Shown piece after piece: positions 60,410-64,000 of a stretch of DNA of 64,000 nucleotides (within the stretch, counting starts at the first letter, position 1; the number at the start of each line of letters is the position of its first letter). Under the pieces are notes generated by a model, which was not told the DNA's origin, did not search any database, and saw only the letters and a program-made list of their open reading frames with translations. Where the stretch lies: positions 126,015 through 190,014 of the forward strand of contig DXJG01000009.1 of the NCBI GenBank assembly GCA_019056805.1, given 5' to 3'. The translations under genes and the position numbers were made by a program. The DNA comes from Candidatus Baldrarchaeota archaeon (GTDB taxonomy: Archaea; Asgardarchaeota; Baldrarchaeia; Baldrarchaeales; DXJG01).

Positions 60410-61655
60410 AAACTGGTTCAAATATAAAGATAACCTATATGAAGCATTAGACAATGAATTCATAAGAATCGCGCTTAGAAGAGCAATAAAAGCTTTTAGA
60501 ACTAACAGAGATAAAGCGATCCAACGTTACCCTGAAGTTGAAGAAAAAAGAAAGAAATTAAAAGAAGCAAAGGAATACGCCCTTACACATCTAAATGACA
60601 TGATTAAAATGACAATAGAATCCTTTGAAGCAATGAAAGGACATGCTTATTACGCTAAAACCGTTAACGACGCACTCAAAATACTCGACGAAATTATCGG
60701 CTCAGGAAAACTAATTGTAAAATCCAAATCAATAACCTCAGAAGAACTAGACTTAAATGAACACTTAGAAAAACAAGGAAACACTATATATGAGACAGAC
60801 TTAGGCGAATTTATCATACAAAATCTAGGCAGCAAACCTATGCATATTCTTTCTCCAGCAATCCACGTTCCCAAAGAAAAAGTTGCAGAACTATTTTCAA
60901 AAATAGTTAACAAAAAATTACCCCCCAATATAGAATTACTTGTCTCTGTTGCTAGAAAATTGCTCAGAGAAAAATTCTTTAAAGCCGACATAGGAATCAG
61001 CGGTGCTAATGCTGTATCAGCCAATACAGGCTCTATCTTTGTAATAGAAAATGAGGGAAACGCCAGATTTGTCACAAATGCCCCTCCAACCTATATCGCT
61101 CTTACTGGTATCGAAAAAATAGTTCCAACACTTATGGATGGTATGCTTCTTGTAGAAGTAGTTTCACGCTACGCCAGCTACTATGCCCCCAGCTTTGTTT
61201 CAATAATTTCAGGTCCAAGTAAAACTGGCGATATAGAAAAAGTTCCAGTATATGGTGTTCACGGACCAAAAGAAGTTCATCTAATTCTACTTGATAATGG
61301 TCGTAGCGAAGTTGCCAAGGATCCCATATTTAGACAAGCACTATACTGCATACGATGTGGAGCATGTCTCTATGAATGTCCAGTTTACGCCCTAACCGCT
61401 GGTCATTACGGTTACAAATACTTTGGAGGCATCGGTGCCATTTGGACTGCTTTTATTGCCGGTGGACTTGAAAAAGCAGCTCCCATTGCATATACTTGTA
61501 CATTATGTGGAAGATGTGTTAAAGCTTGCCCCATGGAAATAGATGTACCAAAAATGATACTAAAATTAAGAACAATGTTGTCACGAAAAGGATATGTACC
61601 AAACTACGTAAAAACAATGATTCAAAACGTATTAACCACTGGTATTCCTTACTAA
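60393..61655 (+). CDS. lutB: LutB-like iron-sulfur protein with LUD domain
   Basis: A 420-residue protein. LUD-domain segments (AVSANTGSIFVIENEGNAR, RYASYYAPSFVSIISGPSKTGDIE) are followed by two [4Fe-4S] motifs, CIRCGACLYECP and CTLCGRCVKACP. It matches LutB/YkgF-type subunits, which act with LutA in lactate oxidation. No LutC or flavin-dependent lactate dehydrogenase gene is in view, so the electron acceptor and substrate are uncertain. Confidence 0.88.
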   Translation: MEKIAENWFKYKDNLYEALDNEFIRIALRRAIKAFRTNRDKAIQRYPEVEEKRKKLKEAKEYALTHLNDMIKMTIESFEAMKGHAYYAKTVNDALKILDEIIGSGKLIVKSKSITSEELDLNEHLEKQGNTIYETDLGEFIIQNLGSKPMHILSPAIHVPKEKVAELFSKIVNKKLPPNIELLVSVARKLLREKFFKADIGISGANAVSANTGSIFVIENEGNARFVTNAPPTYIALTGIEKIVPTLMDGMLLVEVVSRYASYYAPSFVSIISGPSKTGDIEKVPVYGVHGPKEVHLILLDNGRSEVAKDPIFRQALYCIRCGACLYECPVYALTAGHYGYKYFGGIGAIWTAFIAGGLEKAAPIAYTCTLCGRCVKACPMEIDVPKMILKLRTMLSRKGYVPNYVKTMIQNVLTTGIPY

Positions 61656-61687
61656 TTGTAATTCGAAAATAAAATTGTGAAAGGGAT

Positions 61688-61725
61688 GAGGGAGGAGGTT
61701 TGATTTCTTATATCCTCCCTCCCTC
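61688..61725 (+). terminator. GC-rich inverted repeat between convergent genes
   Basis: GAGGGAGGAGG is followed after about 15 nt by CCTCCCTCCCTC, giving an 8-11 bp hairpin in either strand's RNA. It lies between convergent lutB and the phosphatase gene, so a bidirectional terminator is the simplest reading. Alternatives are a small structured RNA or a G-rich strand able to form a quadruplex. Confidence 0.4.
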
Positions 61726-61859
61726 GATCATCGGAATGCGTACCTCACTTTCTCCCTCCACTTCGCATCTCTCTAAAATATAATTGAACAATCTAATTTA
61801 AGATTTTCGCAGAATATAATTAAAATATTTGCGAAGTATTGAATTGATAAAGCCCGATA

Positions 61860-62723
61860 TTAAACACCTATCAATCTAATATCTTTTTCCGAAGATACTT
61901 CTGCAATCTTAGCATTTACTGGAATAACATAATTTCTAGCTGAAAAAATACTTAATATTTCTTCATCAAAAAAGTAACGATAACCTTCGGGGAATACTTC
62001 ATGTGCCCTAATCATAAGTTCTATGCCATTTTTATTGGCAAATTTCTCATATACATCTCTACCAAAGACTCTTATGCCTGGCCCCCTCATACTGGGTTGA
62101 AATCCTGAAATCCCCTCCCTAGGATCGTTCCACAATAGTTGAAGAACTAAGGGATCTCTTGCTTCAATTAAATTCTTTTCTATCTCTTCTATTTGTTGAA
62201 GAGTTTTCAAATATTCGGCAATTCCTCCATGAAGCGCCAATATATTGTCATTTACTAAGACCGCATATGGCATCTTCGCAAATAACTCACTGTACATGTC
62301 GTAAAAATTCCTATCTAATTTACGCATTACCTCGTGGTAAAAGCCATAATAAAGGTTGGCAAGAGGAGTTTCATGATTACCGCGAAGTAATATTACACTT
62401 TCTGGATAAAGCATCTTCAAGCACAAGACATAATTTAGATTTTCAATTTGAGAAACTCCCCTATCAACATAATCCCCTAAAAAGATAATGTAATCATACC
62501 TTCCATTCAGAAATATCTCTACGATTCTTTTTGTAGAATCAAAATCTCCATGGGTATCGCCAACAAATAAAACATTGTCACCTCTTACTTTTAAAAGAGA
62601 TTTTTCAGTTTCAAATATATTAGAGGACATTTGAATTAATTCTTTAATTTCACTAAAAGTGAGAGAAGAAACTTTATCGGGATTTTGAACAATATCCTTA
62701 ATTCTATTCTCCACAAATATCAC
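61860..62723 (-). CDS. PPP-family protein serine/threonine phosphatase
   Basis: A 287-residue metallophosphatase of the eukaryote-like PP1/PP2A superfamily. The three signature blocks are visible: VGDTHGDFDS, LGDYVDRG and LLRGNHETPL, plus later metal ligands (LALHGGIAEY, RAHEVFPEGY). It probably removes phosphate from Ser/Thr of proteins. It lies downstream of adenylate kinase on the same strand (53-bp gap). Confidence 0.93.
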   Translation of the reverse strand: MIFVENRIKDIVQNPDKVSSLTFSEIKELIQMSSNIFETEKSLLKVRGDNVLFVGDTHGDFDSTKRIVEIFLNGRYDYIIFLGDYVDRGVSQIENLNYVLCLKMLYPESVILLRGNHETPLANLYYGFYHEVMRKLDRNFYDMYSELFAKMPYAVLVNDNILALHGGIAEYLKTLQQIEEIEKNLIEARDPLVLQLLWNDPREGISGFQPSMRGPGIRVFGRDVYEKFANKNGIELMIRAHEVFPEGYRYFFDEEILSIFSARNYVIPVNAKIAEVSSEKDIRLIGV

Positions 62724-62776
62724 CTAATACTTAATTCACGTCCAAAATAGTTCAAAGTTTTATAACTTTTAATACT

Positions 62777-63430
62777 TTACTTTCTTTCTAAACCTAATTT
62801 CTCAACAATTTGTTGAAAGACCTTATCTATAGGATTCATACCATTAACACGAATAAGCAACTTTTTCCCTTCATAGTACTCTATTAGGGGTCTTGTTTCC
62901 TCATTAAAGACCTTAAGTCTCTTTTCTACGACTTCTGGTCTATCATCATCTCGAATAAAAAGCTTTCCACCACAAACATCACATTTTTCATCATGTTTAG
63001 GCGGATTATAATATAAATTATAAACTCTTCCACATGATTTACAAGTTCTTCGAAGCGATAAACGCCGTATAATCTCCTCATCTGCCACATCAATATATAC
63101 CACAGCATCAATTTTAAGACCCACTTCACTTAATATGACGTCTAAAGCTTTAGCTTGTTTTAATGTCCTTGGAAAACCATCCAAAATGAACCCCTTCTTA
63201 CAGTCTGGTTCTTGTAATCGATTCTTTAAAATCTCTATAACAAGTTCGTCTGGAACAAGTTCTCCCCTATTCATATAAGTCTTAACTTTCTCTCCCAGAG
63301 GAGTTCCCTTCATAACCTCTTCTCTCAGGATATCCCCCGTAGATACGTGAGGTATTCCATACGTTTTTGATAACATTTCAGCCTGTGTCCCCTTTCCAGA
63401 CCCAGGCGCTCCAAGTAAAATAATATTCAT
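62777..63430 (-). CDS. adk: Adenylate kinase (long form, zinc LID)
   Basis: Interconverts AMP, ATP and ADP. P-loop LLGAPGSGKGTQAE, AMP site HVSTGDILREEV, LDGFPRT, and a LID domain with four cysteines (CKSCGRVYNLYYNPPKHDEKCDVCGG) that bind zinc. The 217-residue form is the bacterial/eukaryotic type rather than the short archaeal AdkA, pointing to old lateral transfer or Asgard-type inheritance. Confidence 0.96.
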   Translation of the reverse strand: MNIILLGAPGSGKGTQAEMLSKTYGIPHVSTGDILREEVMKGTPLGEKVKTYMNRGELVPDELVIEILKNRLQEPDCKKGFILDGFPRTLKQAKALDVILSEVGLKIDAVVYIDVADEEIIRRLSLRRTCKSCGRVYNLYYNPPKHDEKCDVCGGKLFIRDDDRPEVVEKRLKVFNEETRPLIEYYEGKKLLIRVNGMNPIDKVFQQIVEKLGLERK

Positions 63431-63612
63431 CGCAACTCACCCAGCAACATCAATATTTGTGATAACCCAATTCTTCAAGATAAATTTTAAGGTTTAAATT
63501 CGTGAAGAACTAAAACGGTAATAGATGTCATTTTCTAATATTCATATATGTCAAATGTAAAAATAATACTACAATTATTAAACAGCTTACCAAGGGATTC
63601 TGAGGTAAGAAA

Positions 63613-64000
63613 ATGTACGAAATAACTGTCATAGGTCATATAGTAATTGATGAAATAAAAAGAGGAAATTTTCAATCCAGAGCAATAGGAGGTGCAGCTA
63701 CGTACAGTACCTTAGCAGCTCAATCCTATGGTGCAAAAACTTTGCTCATCAGCAAAATAGGAACTGATTTTCCTGAGAATCTAATCCTACCCTTAATCGA
63801 AAAGGGAGTAGACATCTCATGTGTTAAACGTGTTTCATCTCCGACAACAAAATTTAAGCTTATCTACGAAAACGACACACGAATTCTCTTTCTAATAGAT
63901 CGTTGCGATCCAATACTTCCAGATGACTTATGTCAGAAAAGTTTTCAAGCAAAATTTTTCCATATTGGATGTGTTGCAAACGAGGTACCTCTATCTACTA
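63613..64000 (+). CDS. PfkB-family carbohydrate kinase (5' part, cut by the window edge)
   Basis: Translation from the ATG at 63613 gives MYEITVIGHIVIDEIKRGN, then IGGAATYSTLAAQSYGAKT and LISKIGTDFPENLI, the N-terminal substrate-binding pattern of ribokinase/PfkB sugar kinases. GAGGT lies 7 nt upstream. The gene runs off the right edge after about 129 codons, so the catalytic GAGD motif is not visible. It is absent from the ORF track because it is truncated. Confidence 0.88.
   Translation, partial: MYEITVIGHIVIDEIKRGNFQSRAIGGAATYSTLAAQSYGAKTLLISKIGTDFPENLILPLIEKGVDISCVKRVSSPTTKFKLIYENDTRILFLIDRCDPILPDDLCQKSFQAKFFHIGCVANEVPLST

Overview
The window is a gene-dense, AT-rich archaeal chromosome segment, and its gene content points to an Asgard archaeon. 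It carries archaeal housekeeping genes: A-type ATP synthase subunits, HerA-NurA-Mre11-Rad50, EndoQ, family B DNA polymerase and intron-containing tRNAs. It also carries a eukaryote-like ubiquitin system (RING-like protein, ubiquitin, E2, E1) and a near-complete ESCRT set (Vps23/UEV, Vps28, Vps22/36-like, Vps25, two ESCRT-III proteins, Vps4). An Odinarchaeia-like or related thermophilic lineage is plausible, but that placement is an inference; nothing in the window fixes the species.

Region 1 (1-14.1 kb) is energy conservation. The 3' end of an A-ATPase K subunit gene is followed by a minus-strand run (J-K-L-M-N homologues, ATPase subunit C, a small AtpZ/AtpI-like protein). A plus-strand run follows (ATPase H and E, a TtuA/Ncs6-type tRNA thiolase, then A-B-C-D-H-I homologues). 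Together the Nuo/Fpo-like genes encode the 11 core subunits of a complex I-like machine, but its D subunit keeps both CxxC pairs of a [NiFe] hydrogenase. It is therefore best read as a group 4 membrane-bound hydrogenase coupled to ion pumping, with ATP synthase genes interleaved.

Region 2 (14.1-25.2 kb) holds metabolic and nucleic-acid genes: malic enzyme, a nitrilase-family amidohydrolase, an AIR-synthase-like protein, an intron-bearing tRNA-Arg(CCG), EndoQ, a coiled-coil/proline-rich protein, two mini zinc-ribbon proteins, an aminotransferase, a Thg1-like protein and a GlmU-like nucleotidyltransferase. Region 3 (25.4-30.5 kb) is an ESCRT-II/III locus: vps25 and vps4 on minus, two ESCRT-III genes on plus, and a large zinc-finger/PH-like protein whose C-terminus looks like an ESCRT-I steadiness box.

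Region 4 (30.7-39.7 kb) contains a GATase-like protein, cyclic 2,3-diphosphoglycerate synthetase, an endonuclease IV-like TIM barrel, an intron-bearing tRNA-Arg(CCT), an MrfA-like helicase and LeuRS. The cDPGS gene has a broken reading frame. The break coincides exactly with a 22-nt sequence that folds into a canonical bulge-helix-bulge motif, and removing it restores the conserved family N-terminus. I regard this apparent protein-coding archaeal intron as the most exciting item in the window.

Region 5 (40-46.3 kb) is a divergent ubiquitin/ESCRT-I-II cluster: RING-Ub-E2-E1 on minus; coiled coil, Vps23, Vps28, a Vps28-C-terminal-like mini protein and a Vps22/36-like protein on plus. It is flanked by a Yip1-family membrane protein and a PDCD5 homologue. 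Region 6 (46.5-58.3 kb) is DNA repair and replication: NurA, HerA, Mre11, Rad50, two Cys-rich small proteins, and PolB carrying a 446-residue LAGLIDADG intein. Region 7 (58.4-64 kb) has a PPC-domain protein, a winged-helix regulator, LutA/LutB-like proteins, a PPP-family phosphatase, adenylate kinase and the start of a PfkB-family kinase that runs off the window.

Translation starts deserve care in this genome. Many of the best-supported starts are TTG codons 5-9 nt after a Shine-Dalgarno sequence, so several ORF-track starts are revised here.
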